A stretch of 32,895 bases of DNA from DATJGF01 sp035495315. Its GTDB lineage: Bacteria; Verrucomicrobiota; Verrucomicrobiia; Limisphaerales; UBA8199. Made by a program: the position numbers and the translations under genes. The stretch spans positions 1 to 32,895 of the forward strand of contig DATJGF010000240.1 in the NCBI GenBank assembly GCA_035495315.1, in the 5' to 3' direction. Below the pieces are notes generated by a model that was not told the origin of the DNA, searched no databases, and saw only the letters and a list, made by a program, of their open reading frames with translations. Shown one piece after another: positions 15,136-23,779 of this stretch (within the stretch, counting starts at the first letter, position 1; every line of letters starts with the position of its first letter).

Positions 15136-15260
15136 GAACAATTGTTACAGGTTGAATGTCTCTGCGTTACAGGTGGAGGCGAAACCACCTTGGTAGGGTA
15201 ATTTCAAAAAAACTGCTTAACGCGGTTTGTGATCGCGAGCGGACGAAAAAAAGGTACCCA

Positions 15261-15357
15261 TCACCCCGCCCTCTCCCCTTAGAAGGTCGAAGCCAAACGA
15301 GTTTCGTTCAAAGCTTTCGTTCATAACCTTTCGTTTATAACCGATCGTTCATGAGGG
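15261..15357. repeat. 14-nt tandem repeat next to a CCCTCTCCC half-element
   Basis: Four 14-base units run from about 15302: GAGTTTCGTTCAAA-, GCTTTCGTTCATAA-, CCTTTCGTTTATAA- and CCGATCGTTCATGA-like, keeping CGTTCATAA. The preceding CACCCCGCCCTCTCCCC and TTAGAAGG match half of the larger repeat at 27636-27773. The rest of the 298-base gap between 15136 and 15433 shows nothing recognisable. Confidence 0.65.
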
Positions 15358-15433
15358 GCTTTCCCTATGGACGTAGATCCTTGAGATCAACAATTTTGCT
15401 TTTCCTTATGGGAAAGCGAGCCAGAATCGGGTT

Positions 15434-16747
15434 ATGAACCGTGCACCCCAGCTGAATCGCCGACGGTTTCTCCGTCGAACTCTTAGCGCTGCGACTGCAG
15501 CCGTTACCGCCCCTTGTCTGGTGCCCGTGTCGGTGTTCGGTCGGAGCGGGTTAATCCCTCCGAGCGAGCGCATCAGAATGGGATTCATTGGGGTAGGCAC
15601 GCAAGGCGGGGGACATCTTTTAGGGGGCGCCTGGACCTATGTAGCCGGTGGGTACGCCGGGCGCAAAGAGGTGCAGGTGCTGGCGGTATGTGATGTGTGG
15701 CGGGATCGCCGCGAACGAGCGTGCCAGCGGGTCAACGACCATTACGCGGAGGTATATGGCAAAGCGAATTACGCGGCTTGCCAACCTTACAATGATTTCC
15801 GGCAAGTGCTCGACCGACCAGACATCGACGCCGTTCTCATTGCGACGCCCGCTCATTGGCATGCGACGATGGCGGTGATGGCGGCACAGGCGGGCAAAGA
15901 TATCTACTGCGAAAAGCCAACGGCGGTGACGATCCGCGAAAGCCAGGCGGTGCTGGCGGCGGTGCGACGTTATGGCCGAGTTTACCAGGCGGGCACCCAG
16001 CAGCGCAGTGAGTATGAAGGCAAATTCCGCCGGGCGTGCGAGTTCGTGCGAAGCGGACGCATTGGCAAGCTCCAGGCGATTTATGCGTATCGCGACGGTG
16101 GCGGGATTTTTTGGCCGCCGCGTTTCGGGCCGGGGCGCCCGATGCCGCCGGGCTTCGATTGGGACATGTACCTGGGACCTGCGCCGTGGTTCCCGTTCAA
16201 TGGGAACACCGGTCCTCACCCGTTTGATATCGGCGAACTCAATTGGGGCCAGCACCACTACGACATCGTCCAATGGGCCGCGGGTGCGGATGACACCGGG
16301 CCGGTGGAAATTTTCATGGAACAGGACCGTTCCTGCTACAAGTATGCGAGCGGGGTTGTCGTTTACGGGAAGCCTTATCCGAACGAGCCAATTGGCGGTG
16401 AAGGGGGCGCCTGCTTTGTCGGAACTCAGGGCCGCATCGCAGTCGACCGCAATGCCCTGGTGGCGGATCCCGCTGATATCGTCAGCGAGCCGCTGCATCC
16501 GAATGAAGTCCATTTGTACCGCAGCGACAGCCATTCCGGTAATTTTCTCGAATGCATCCGGACGCGGAAACAGCCGATCTGCGATGTGAATGTGGCGCAT
16601 CGGGCGGCGAGCGCGTTGCTGCTGGGAGGTGTCGCCAAGCAATTGAACCGGACCTTGAAATGGGATCCGCAAATCGAACGCTTCACGAACGATGATGAGG
16701 CCGATCGCTTGCTCGCGATCGCCAAACGGCCGCCCTGGTCCGTGTAG
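15434..16747 (+). CDS. Tat-exported Gfo/Idh/MocA family oxidoreductase
   Basis: A 437-residue NAD(P)-dependent sugar dehydrogenase-type protein. The twin-arginine leader RRRFLRRT (about 9-16) with a following hydrophobic stretch and cleavage near VFGRS predicts folded export through Tat. The Rossmann domain starts at MGFIGVGTQGGGH (49-61), and the family signature CEKPTAV places the catalytic-type lysine at K161. WGQHHYD at 271-277 supplies conserved histidines of the C-terminal beta-sheet domain. Exported members of this family are a known expansion in Verrucomicrobiota and Planctomycetota, where they are thought to act on sugars released from polysaccharides; the substrate is unknown. The HEAT-repeat gene follows after 192 bases that hold an inverted-repeat element. 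The ATG at 15434 begins a proper Tat leader. Confidence 0.92.
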   Translation: MNRAPQLNRRRFLRRTLSAATAAVTAPCLVPVSVFGRSGLIPPSERIRMGFIGVGTQGGGHLLGGAWTYVAGGYAGRKEVQVLAVCDVWRDRRERACQRVNDHYAEVYGKANYAACQPYNDFRQVLDRPDIDAVLIATPAHWHATMAVMAAQAGKDIYCEKPTAVTIRESQAVLAAVRRYGRVYQAGTQQRSEYEGKFRRACEFVRSGRIGKLQAIYAYRDGGGIFWPPRFGPGRPMPPGFDWDMYLGPAPWFPFNGNTGPHPFDIGELNWGQHHYDIVQWAAGADDTGPVEIFMEQDRSCYKYASGVVVYGKPYPNEPIGGEGGACFVGTQGRIAVDRNALVADPADIVSEPLHPNEVHLYRSDSHSGNFLECIRTRKQPICDVNVAHRAASALLLGGVAKQLNRTLKWDPQIERFTNDDEADRLLAIAKRPPWSV

Positions 16748-16795
16748 TCGCTTAAAACGGTCTTGTCATGAACCGAGGACGAAATGGCTTTTCCA

Positions 16796-16895
16796 CATGA
16801 ACTGTAGGAGAGGACGTAAGGAGGCTCTGATTGAGGGCCGTAGGCGTAGAAAAGGATCGAACAGAGTCTCCGTACGTCGTCTCCTACAGTTCATG
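16796..16895. repeat. Inverted-repeat element, copy 2 (MITE-like or hairpin RNA)
   Basis: The outer 35-base arms differ at only about 4 positions: the left begins CATGAACTGTAGGAG and the right ends CTCCTACAGTTCATG. Between them lie about 30 bases including GGATCGAA. The whole 100-base unit matches the element at 4148-4239 in arm sequence and interior. It fills most of the gap between the Gfo/Idh gene and the HEAT gene, so if transcribed it could fold into a stable hairpin and limit read-through. Confidence 0.85.
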
Positions 16896-16939
16896 CGTGC
16901 GCCAAAGCGATTGAGGCTCGCCTTAGACACTCGAGACTT

Positions 16940-19390
16940 ATGAAAAAATGGTTGCTAATTATATGGGTTCTTGCGGTCCCGGCTGGGTTGAGCGCGGCGA
17001 CCCCGGACTCAAAATCGGATCAGGAACAGAAGTTGATCCAGGTGTTGCAGTCGAACGCGTCGCCGGCGGAAAAGGATGCCGCGTGCGCCCGGCTGAAATA
17101 CATCGGGACAGCGCGCTGTGTGCCGGCGCTTGCGGCATTACTGGTTGATGAGCAACTGTCGCATTCCGCGCGTTACGCGTTGGAAGCGATCAACCTCGCG
17201 GCGGCGGATACCGCTTTATTAAGCGCCTTGCCCAAGACTCGAGGCCTGACGCAAATCGGGATTATTAATTCACTGGCCGTACGGGGCGAGCAGCGCGCCG
17301 TTGCTCCTTTGGCGGGGCTTGCGATGGGTTCAGACGTGCCGATCGCCTTTGCGGCGACAAAAGCGCTGGGCCAGATTGGCAGTGCCGACGCGCTGAAACG
17401 GCTGCAGACAATAGCGAACCATTACTCCGGACCAATCCACGCGGTGGCAGTGGATGGGATTTTGAACTGTGCCAACCGGTTGCTGACCTCGGGGAATCGC
17501 AATAAAGCGCTGCCGGTATTCGAGCGGATCTACCGGTCCAAGGAAGCCGATCATGTTAAGACGGGGGCGTATCGCGGCATGATTCTCGCCTCAGGGGACG
17601 ACGGCCTTACGCTGGCGATAAAGGCGATTGAAGGCGGACCCGGCCCGGAACAGGACGCGGCGCTGCAATTGGTGCGGGAGGTTCAGGCGCACGGCGCGAC
17701 CACTTCCTTTGCCCGGCTGGTTCCGAAAGTCGGCACGCCGGTGCAGCTTGCGTTAGTCGAGGGCCTTTGGCAGAGAGGTGATACAACGGCGGCCTCCGAA
17801 CTGGCATCGTTTGCGACCAGCGCGCCCCCGGAAGTCCGCACCGCGATTATCAGAACCCTCGGTTCACTCGGTGATGCGAGTATGGTTCCGCTGCTGGCGG
17901 GTTTCGCTGGGTCGGGCACTGCGGTGGAGCAGGCCGCAGCTCGGCAGGCGTTGATTGAATTGCGGCGCGGCGACGTCACCACCGCGTTGCTGGCCGATTT
18001 GCCGGGTGAGGTTCCGTCTGCGCAAGCGGAATTGGCACGAGCCCTAGGCAATCGTGGTGATCGAGCCGCGGTGCCAAAGCTGATGGAATTGGCGCAGGGT
18101 TCAAACAAATCCGTGCGTGTGGCCGCGCTGAAGGCGTTGGCAGAGCTGATAACGGCTGAGCATCTGGCCGGTGTCGTGGATATGGTGCTGTTGGCCAAAG
18201 ACCCAGCGGTTCGCCAGGAGACGGCTCAAGCCCTTAATGCCGCCTGTCGACGATTGACGGTGGGCCATCGGGACTTGGTAGTGGGCCCATTGATAACCGG
18301 ACTTAAAGCCGGCGCCCCCGAGGCTCGTGCCGCGTTGCTTCCTATCTGCAGCGAACTGCCTTTACCCGAGGTGCGAGTCGCGCTGCGGCAGGGACTGACA
18401 GATCCTGATCCCGCGGTTAAGACCGCAGCGTTGCACGCGTTGTGCGACACGATTGACCCGGAACTTATCGATGAACTAGTCGATACTGCCCGGATATCCA
18501 AAGATGATAGTCTGCGCAGCCTGGCGGTCGCCGGCGCGGTACGGCTCGCGACGCAAGAGGAAGGCGTCCGAGTCTCTCGTGAACAGCAAGTCGCCGTGTT
18601 AAGAGCATTGTTGAGTGTGGCGTCCAGCCCGGCTCAAAAGCGCATGGTGCTGGCCGGCCTTAGTGAAACGCCCGTGCTCGAGGCGCTGCAATTGGTCGAA
18701 CCGCTGGTGGAGGATGCGGTTGTGCAAAACGAAGCGGCGCGGGCGGCGATCAAGATCGGAACTGGTTTGCCCGGCACGCAAGCGCAAGAGGCCCTGGCAG
18801 TGTTGAACAAAGCGCTCGCTTCAGCGGCCGACGAACAAACCCGCCAGGCACTCCAGGCTGCGATCGGAAAGATCCAAACCAGCGCAGATTACATCACCGA
18901 TTGGCAAGTCGCCGGCCCTTATCGGAAAGCAGGCAAAGACTACGCGGGCCTTTTCGAAGTTGTTTTTCCCGCAGAGGTTGGCGAGGGCAAGGACGTGGTT
19001 TGGAAACCATTGCCGGCAGGAACTGATCCGGCGCGACCCTGGGTCATGGACTTGCTCAAGAGTCTCGGCGGTGAACAGTGCGTCGCCTATGCTCGCACCT
19101 GGGTCCATTGCGACCAGGAACAACCAGCGCGGTTGGAATTAGGCAGTGATGATGGCGTCAAAGTCTGGCTCAATGACAAACAGGTATATGCGCTGAATGC
19201 GGCGCGCCCGTTAGCGGCGGGATCAGATAAGATCGACGTCACATTGCACTCGGGATGGAATCGGCTGCTGCTAAAGATTACCCAGAATAATCTGGGCTGG
19301 GAATTCTGTGCGCGTTTCGTCAAACCCGATGGGAGTCACCTCCAAGGGCTGCAATGCGGCGCCACAGTCAGACCGGATACCGCTCGCTAA
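16940..19390 (+). CDS. Secreted HEAT-repeat protein with C-terminal beta-sandwich domain
   Basis: An 816-residue protein. The signal peptide MKKWLLIIWVLAVPAGLSAA ends near residue 20. From about 30 to 640 it is a long run of helical HEAT/PBS-lyase-like repeats (for example VPALAALLVDEQLSHSARYALEAI and VPLLAGFAGSGTAVEQAAARQAL). From about 652, TDWQVAGPYRK opens a different domain with LELGSDDGVKVWLNDKQVY and HSGWNRLLLKITQN, resembling the carbohydrate-binding or PA14-like beta-sandwiches that end many PVC exported proteins. HEAT arrays act as protein-binding scaffolds; an enzymatic role is not seen. Lying downstream of an exported Gfo/Idh protein, it may belong to the same polysaccharide-related function, which is inference. 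The ATG at 16940 starts a clean signal peptide. Confidence 0.88.
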   Translation: MKKWLLIIWVLAVPAGLSAATPDSKSDQEQKLIQVLQSNASPAEKDAACARLKYIGTARCVPALAALLVDEQLSHSARYALEAINLAAADTALLSALPKTRGLTQIGIINSLAVRGEQRAVAPLAGLAMGSDVPIAFAATKALGQIGSADALKRLQTIANHYSGPIHAVAVDGILNCANRLLTSGNRNKALPVFERIYRSKEADHVKTGAYRGMILASGDDGLTLAIKAIEGGPGPEQDAALQLVREVQAHGATTSFARLVPKVGTPVQLALVEGLWQRGDTTAASELASFATSAPPEVRTAIIRTLGSLGDASMVPLLAGFAGSGTAVEQAAARQALIELRRGDVTTALLADLPGEVPSAQAELARALGNRGDRAAVPKLMELAQGSNKSVRVAALKALAELITAEHLAGVVDMVLLAKDPAVRQETAQALNAACRRLTVGHRDLVVGPLITGLKAGAPEARAALLPICSELPLPEVRVALRQGLTDPDPAVKTAALHALCDTIDPELIDELVDTARISKDDSLRSLAVAGAVRLATQEEGVRVSREQQVAVLRALLSVASSPAQKRMVLAGLSETPVLEALQLVEPLVEDAVVQNEAARAAIKIGTGLPGTQAQEALAVLNKALASAADEQTRQALQAAIGKIQTSADYITDWQVAGPYRKAGKDYAGLFEVVFPAEVGEGKDVVWKPLPAGTDPARPWVMDLLKSLGGEQCVAYARTWVHCDQEQPARLELGSDDGVKVWLNDKQVYALNAARPLAAGSDKIDVTLHSGWNRLLLKITQNNLGWEFCARFVKPDGSHLQGLQCGATVRPDTAR

Positions 19391-19450
19391 TCGGAACAAT
19401 TCGCGGAAGATTTGGTGAATGCTAATTCATTGGTTTTCTGCGCGTTTATC

Positions 19451-19506
19451 GCGTCTCTGCGGTTGACCTGGTGCAGTCGGATGGAACAAACTAACCGCAG
19501 AGACGC
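19451..19506. repeat. Perfect 14-bp inverted repeat
   Basis: GCGTCTCTGCGGTT (19451-19464) and AACCGCAGAGACGC (19493-19506) are exact reverse complements separated by 28 bases. It lies about 60 bases past the HEAT gene. There is no following T-run, so termination is not clear. Confidence 0.75.
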
Positions 19507-19527
19507 GAAGCACTCAGAGAAGAAAAA

Positions 19528-19713
19528 TCAGACGAGTCTCTCTTCCACCTGTAACCGGTAACCGAAAACCTGCAACAATCGATCCGCGGTAAGTTTTCGT
19601 CGTGGAGTCGAATAGAGAACCGAGTCGACCCATGACGGCACCCAATTGGGTTCGAGCGCATCGGTGACTTGGGTGTTCAGCGACCTGTTTACAAGGCGGT
19701 CAGCGATGTTCAT
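19528..19713 (-). CDS. Possible small protein (61 aa)
   Basis: From the ATG at 19713 a 61-residue frame reads MNIADRLVNRSLN, then a central WVPSWVDSVLYSTPRRKL and an end QVFGYRLQVEERLV. It has no motif, TM segment or signal that I recognise. The codons and residue mix look protein-like, but the last third overlaps bases resembling a dispersed repeat. Its start lies only 11 bases from the divergent start of the ApbE gene, which leaves no room for two promoters unless one start is wrong. It may be a real small gene or chance. Confidence 0.3.
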   Translation of the reverse strand: MNIADRLVNRSLNTQVTDALEPNWVPSWVDSVLYSTPRRKLTADRLLQVFGYRLQVEERLV

Positions 19714-19724
19714 AATTAAACCGT

Positions 19725-20804
19725 GTGAATGTGCTTCGTTCGATTTCCCATCGTTTGGGAGTGGGTAAAGCGACGGACCTGAACCGCGCACCCTTGGCCC
19801 CGCTTGTTTTCGTGGTGTTGCTCTTGCTGCCGGCTGGCACGCATGGGGCTGGATCTGCCAACCTCACCCGCTTCGAATTCGAACGTCCGGAAATGGGCAT
19901 GCCCTTCCGTATGGTTCTCTACGCAAAAGACCAGAACAGTGCGCAAGCGGCCGCTGACGCGGCGTTTGACCGCATAAAACAGCTCAACGATATCATGAGC
20001 GATTACGACCCCGACAGCGAGTTGAGCAAGCTCTCCGCGGGTTCGGGACAAGGTCTCCAAGTACCGGTTAGCGCTGATTTATGGTTGGTTCTGAACCGTG
20101 CGCAGGCGCTGGCTGCTCGCAGCGAGGGTGCCTTCGATATCACTGTTGGACCATTTGTAAACCTTTGGCGCCGGGCGCGAAGGCAGCATCAGTTACCGGA
20201 CCCGTTACGACTGGCCCAGGCCCGACAGGCGGTCGGCTATGAACACTTGCACCTGGTTCCCGAGCGGCATGCGGTCGAGTTGCTCGTACCGAATATGCGC
20301 CTGGACTTGGGCGGCATCGCTAAAGGTTATGCGGTGGACGAGGCACTGAAGACATTGCGCAAGCACGGGATCGAGCGCGCGCTCGTCGAAGGGGGTGGCG
20401 ATGCCGCTGTGACAGAACCACCGCCTGAGAAGAAGGGCTGGCGTTTCCAGCTCTCGCCGCTGGATGCGACGAATGCGCCCTCCGCCCGTTATCTTTTGTT
20501 GAAAAATGCTGCGATCTCGACTTCGGGCGATTTGTATCAACGACTGGAAATCGACGGCAAACGCTATTCGCATATTGTCGACCCGCGCACCGGCATCGGC
20601 CTGACCGACCACAGCCTCGTCAGCGTCATTGCTCCTGACAGCATGACCGCCGACAGTCTCACGAAGGTCGTCAGCGTGCTTGGTCCGGAAAAGGGCCTGA
20701 AGTTAATTGAGGCGACACCTGGAGCTGCGGCACGTGTAATGCGCGAACCAGGAGAAAAGCTGGAGGCGTATGAGACGAGCCGGTTTGCGAAGTATTACGA
20801 ATAG
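19725..20804 (+). CDS. apbE: FAD:protein FMN transferase (ApbE family), exported
   Basis: A 359-residue protein with an N-terminal hydrophobic stretch (about 24-38, PLVFVVLLLLPAGTHG) that fits a signal peptide. ApbE attaches FMN from FAD to threonine residues of periplasmic or membrane proteins such as NqrB/C, RnfG and NosR. Family motifs in order are MGMPFRM (57-63), AFDITVGP (136-143), DLGGIAKGYAVD (194-205), VEGGGDAAV (221-229), STSGDLYQRLE (265-275), HIVDPRTG (283-290) and the metal-binding MTADSLTK (307-314). All key positions appear intact, so it should be active. The start is a GTG at 19725; another GTG two codons later is equally possible. No obvious flavinylated target is nearby. A heptanucleotide array follows 4 bases after the stop. 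Confidence 0.93.
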   Translation: MNVLRSISHRLGVGKATDLNRAPLAPLVFVVLLLLPAGTHGAGSANLTRFEFERPEMGMPFRMVLYAKDQNSAQAAADAAFDRIKQLNDIMSDYDPDSELSKLSAGSGQGLQVPVSADLWLVLNRAQALAARSEGAFDITVGPFVNLWRRARRQHQLPDPLRLAQARQAVGYEHLHLVPERHAVELLVPNMRLDLGGIAKGYAVDEALKTLRKHGIERALVEGGGDAAVTEPPPEKKGWRFQLSPLDATNAPSARYLLLKNAAISTSGDLYQRLEIDGKRYSHIVDPRTGIGLTDHSLVSVIAPDSMTADSLTKVVSVLGPEKGLKLIEATPGAAARVMREPGEKLEAYETSRFAKYYE

Positions 20805-20808
20805 CGGC

Positions 20809-20843
20809 TTTGAACTTTGGACCTTGGACTTTGGACTTCTGCT
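20809..20843. repeat. Heptanucleotide array (TTTGGAC units)
   Basis: Five 7-base units in register: TTTGAAC, TTTGGAC, CTTGGAC, TTTGGAC, TTCTGCT. It begins 4 bases past the ApbE stop and lies upstream of the prepilin-like gene. Confidence 0.65.
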
Positions 20844-20881
20844 CCGCGTGACGAATTCGCAACCGCCCGGTCGAAATTCAT

Positions 20882-21319
20882 GTGCAGCCAAATCCCACAG
20901 CCGGTCAAGCTCGGGCAAGGGCAGGGGTAACCTTAATTGAGCTGCTGTGCGTTTGCACGATCATCGCCATATTGGCTTCGATGTTGTTGCCCGCCGTATT
21001 CCGTGCCTTCGCCAGGGTGAATGCCTTCTCCCAGGAAATGGAGGTCGACGGAGTGGCAAACATGCTGGTTCACGAGACGCGAAACTACTGTGCCGCCAAC
21101 CCCAAATACCTGTTCATGAGCAAGTCAGATTTCGCTGACAAAGTCGGCATGGCGCCCAAATGCCGGGATTGGGTGCACGCAGCTGCTACTGAATTCGTTC
21201 CGTTCACGCACCTCGATCCGACGAACAAGGTTGTCCTGACATTTCACTACGGACGCAATCGCTCGAAAAGCTGGGCGTTCGAGATCTGGGAGCTTTGCAT
21301 GCGGCCTCCGGAGCGTTGA
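20882..21319 (+). CDS. Type IV prepilin-like protein (short pseudopilin)
   Basis: A 145-residue protein with a class III signal. G15 is the predicted -1 residue for prepilin peptidase, followed by VTLIELLCVCTIIAILASMLLPAV; E20 sits at the +5 position typical of mature pilins. The rest is a short globular domain with no disulphide-rich loop. Proteins of this type (N-methylation motif, often in large numbers and away from pilus operons) are characteristic of Verrucomicrobiota and related phyla, where their role beyond pilus or type II secretion-like fibres is unclear. The frame starts at a GTG at 20882; an ATG two bases earlier is in another frame that stops quickly. Confidence 0.85.
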   Translation: MQPNPTAGQARARAGVTLIELLCVCTIIAILASMLLPAVFRAFARVNAFSQEMEVDGVANMLVHETRNYCAANPKYLFMSKSDFADKVGMAPKCRDWVHAAATEFVPFTHLDPTNKVVLTFHYGRNRSKSWAFEIWELCMRPPER

Positions 21320-21406
21320 TGGCCACGTAGCACGTCTGGAAAGCTGTACCTCATGTGAGTCAACGAAAAACTGGAGTTCCACGCTGCTCCTGTTACGCTT
21401 CCTTTC

Positions 21407-23779
21407 GTGAATGGTATCGACTTCCGCCTTCTTTCGAGCTCGCCTAATTGCGTTCGGCGCTGCCTAACTGGACGCGCAACAGTCACCATCGTATCCGCCT
21501 TCTTAGTCGCGCTACCTGTCCTGCTGGCTATGCAACCGGCAAAGTTGAGCGCTGCAGAATTACCCACACCGGGACTATCCCGTGCACGGCAAGGTGTCGT
21601 GCTGCTAATCAAGGCCGACACCTTATTGAAAGCGGGGCAGCTGAGCGAAGCCAAACAGGAGTTCGAAAAGGTCATCTCGTTGTCGGGGGCGATGGAACAT
21701 CAGCTTTGGGAGGCGCAGAACGGTCTCAAGGAAATCGAGAGGCGCGAGGGCCGATTAGACCACGAGAACTCAACCCGGATGCAGTTGCCGGCTGTGCCCG
21801 CGCCCGGTCTGACATTGCATGTTGCACAAACAGGAAACGATTCCAACCCAGGCACCGAGGCTAAACCTCTCGCTTCGCTTGAAGGTGCCCGAGACCACCT
21901 GCGAAATTTGCGCAAATCAGGCTCGATTCCAAAGGGAAGTTTGGTGGTTGTGATACACAAAGGTGAATATCCGATCACTCGCACGGTGCAATTTGCTGCC
22001 GAGGATTCGGGGACGGAATCGGCACCCGTAGTTTTTCGCGCCGGCGCAGGGGAACAGCCACACTTTACAGGCGGCTTGCGACTTCATGGGTTTAAATACG
22101 TTTCGGATCCTGAATTGTTGAAACGCCTGCCGAGCGCGTCCAAGGGAAAGGCCTTAGAATTCGATCTCCGCACCGCGGGGATCACCAACTTGCTCCCGTT
22201 AGAGTTGGGCGGTTTTGCCAGCGGCCGGGGGTTTAAGACTCACCCGGCTCACGAGCTATTCTTTAACGGAACAGCGATGCGGTTGGCACGTGGACCGAAT
22301 GAAGGCTTTTTGCGGATAGCCGATGTGGCGGTCAAGGATGGAACGAAGGGCTACGATCGTGAGGGGAGCAAAACCGGGAAATTCTACTACAGCGGCGACG
22401 TTCCTGCGCGCTGGGCTAACGAGCCGAACTTGTTGCTCTATGGATATTGGTTTTGGGATTGGGCGGATTCTTATGAGCAGGTGGCAAGTATTGATATCGG
22501 CAAGAAGCTGATCACGCTGAAAGAACCATGGCACAAGTACGGCTACAGCATTGGCGCGCCGTTTTATGCGGTAAATGCGCTCTGCGAGTTGGACCTTCCC
22601 GGTGAGTATTATCTCGACGCACGAAATCTGCGGCTCGTTTTTTATCCGCCATCAGATCCCGAAAAGGCCACGGTTGAACTGTCACTATTCGCCGGGCCGC
22701 TGATGGAGTTGCAAAATATGTCGCATATCCGAGTCGAGGAGCTCACGCTCGAGCTCGGCTGCAATGACGGGATTCACGTGAACGACGGCACCAATTGCAT
22801 CTTTGCCGGCTGCGTGGTGCGCAAGTGTGCCGGGACCGGTATTGAGATTAATGGCGGAAAGGATAACGGCTTGCTTTCCTGCGACATCTATTCGATGGGG
22901 CGAGGTGGCGTGGTCTTAAGAGGCGGCGACCGCAAGACCCTGACTCCCAGCGGTCATTTCATCGAGAATTGCGATATTCACGAACTCTCTCGTATTGACC
23001 ACACCTATACGCCGGCGGTAGCGGCCAGCGGAGTTGGACACCACATCGCTCACAATCGCTTTCACGACATTCTGAGCAGTGCGCTCAATATTACCGGCAA
23101 TGATCACGTGATCGAGTACAACGAAGTTTTCGAAGTGGTAAAGGAATCTGACGACCAGGGTGGCGTCGATATGTATGGAAACCCAACTTACCTAGGAAAC
23201 ATTTATCGCTTCAACTACTGGCATCACATCGGCAACTGGCGAGCAATCGGCGAACAGCCGAAATGTGGGCAGGCGGGAATTCGGCTTGATGACGCCATTT
23301 GCGGGACTGTGGTCTATGGGAATGTTTTCGAGCGATGCTCCACGGGGAAGGACGGTTTTGGTGGCGTGCAAATCCACGGAGGAGAAAACAATATCATCGA
23401 CAATAATCTATTCATCGATTGCGCCGCAGGCATCAGTTTCAGTCCGTGGGATGAAAAACGATGGCGGGATTTCGTCGCACCCTACATGACCAACGCGGAA
23501 ATCGACCCACCCCTCTATTTAAAACGGTATCCAACCTTGGCGACACTGTTGGACAACGTCAATACTAACGCCGTATATCGCAACCTCTTTGTCCGTTGCG
23601 GCGAAATGCTTCGGCATCCGCCGAACACGATTGACCTGGCGAGCAACGAAATGCTACCCGACGCTGACTCCGCCCTTAAACCAGAGAGCCCGCTGCTAAA
23701 ACGACCGGGCTTTGCCAGGATTCCCGTCGAGGATATCGGGCTTTACGCGGATCCTTTTCGGTTTAAGCCAGGTCATTGA
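21407..23779 (+). CDS. Secreted right-handed beta-helix protein, possibly a glycoside hydrolase
   Basis: A 790-residue protein. A basic N-terminus and a hydrophobic stretch (about 27-42, ending near LSAAE at 50) predict Sec export. Residues 60-110 are helical, TPR-like. VAQTGNDSNPGTEAKPLASLEGARDHL (about 139-165) is the characteristic N-terminal strand and cap found in secreted pectate lyase-like and GH141-type proteins. The central and C-terminal part (about 430-720) is rich in N, G and I/V repeats such as NITGNDHVIEYNEVFEV and NNIIDNNLFIDC, diagnostic of a parallel beta-helix. The architecture suggests plant or algal polysaccharide breakdown; the GH141 link is inference from overall resemblance. 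The start is a GTG at 21407; an ATG at residue 42 would lose the signal. It is tail-to-tail with the next gene, with stops overlapping by 7 bases. Confidence 0.85.
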   Translation: MNGIDFRLLSSSPNCVRRCLTGRATVTIVSAFLVALPVLLAMQPAKLSAAELPTPGLSRARQGVVLLIKADTLLKAGQLSEAKQEFEKVISLSGAMEHQLWEAQNGLKEIERREGRLDHENSTRMQLPAVPAPGLTLHVAQTGNDSNPGTEAKPLASLEGARDHLRNLRKSGSIPKGSLVVVIHKGEYPITRTVQFAAEDSGTESAPVVFRAGAGEQPHFTGGLRLHGFKYVSDPELLKRLPSASKGKALEFDLRTAGITNLLPLELGGFASGRGFKTHPAHELFFNGTAMRLARGPNEGFLRIADVAVKDGTKGYDREGSKTGKFYYSGDVPARWANEPNLLLYGYWFWDWADSYEQVASIDIGKKLITLKEPWHKYGYSIGAPFYAVNALCELDLPGEYYLDARNLRLVFYPPSDPEKATVELSLFAGPLMELQNMSHIRVEELTLELGCNDGIHVNDGTNCIFAGCVVRKCAGTGIEINGGKDNGLLSCDIYSMGRGGVVLRGGDRKTLTPSGHFIENCDIHELSRIDHTYTPAVAASGVGHHIAHNRFHDILSSALNITGNDHVIEYNEVFEVVKESDDQGGVDMYGNPTYLGNIYRFNYWHHIGNWRAIGEQPKCGQAGIRLDDAICGTVVYGNVFERCSTGKDGFGGVQIHGGENNIIDNNLFIDCAAGISFSPWDEKRWRDFVAPYMTNAEIDPPLYLKRYPTLATLLDNVNTNAVYRNLFVRCGEMLRHPPNTIDLASNEMLPDADSALKPESPLLKRPGFARIPVEDIGLYADPFRFKPGH

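Noticed and set aside
15620..16672. A 350-codon open frame on the minus strand
   Set aside because: It lies wholly inside the Gfo/Idh/MocA gene, which has clear family motifs. The antisense frame is Arg/His/Pro-rich with no domain, as expected for a GC-rich shadow.
17683..18198. A 171-codon minus-strand frame
   Set aside because: It is antisense to the HEAT-repeat gene, and its Ala/Ser/Arg/Thr-rich composition mirrors the repeats.
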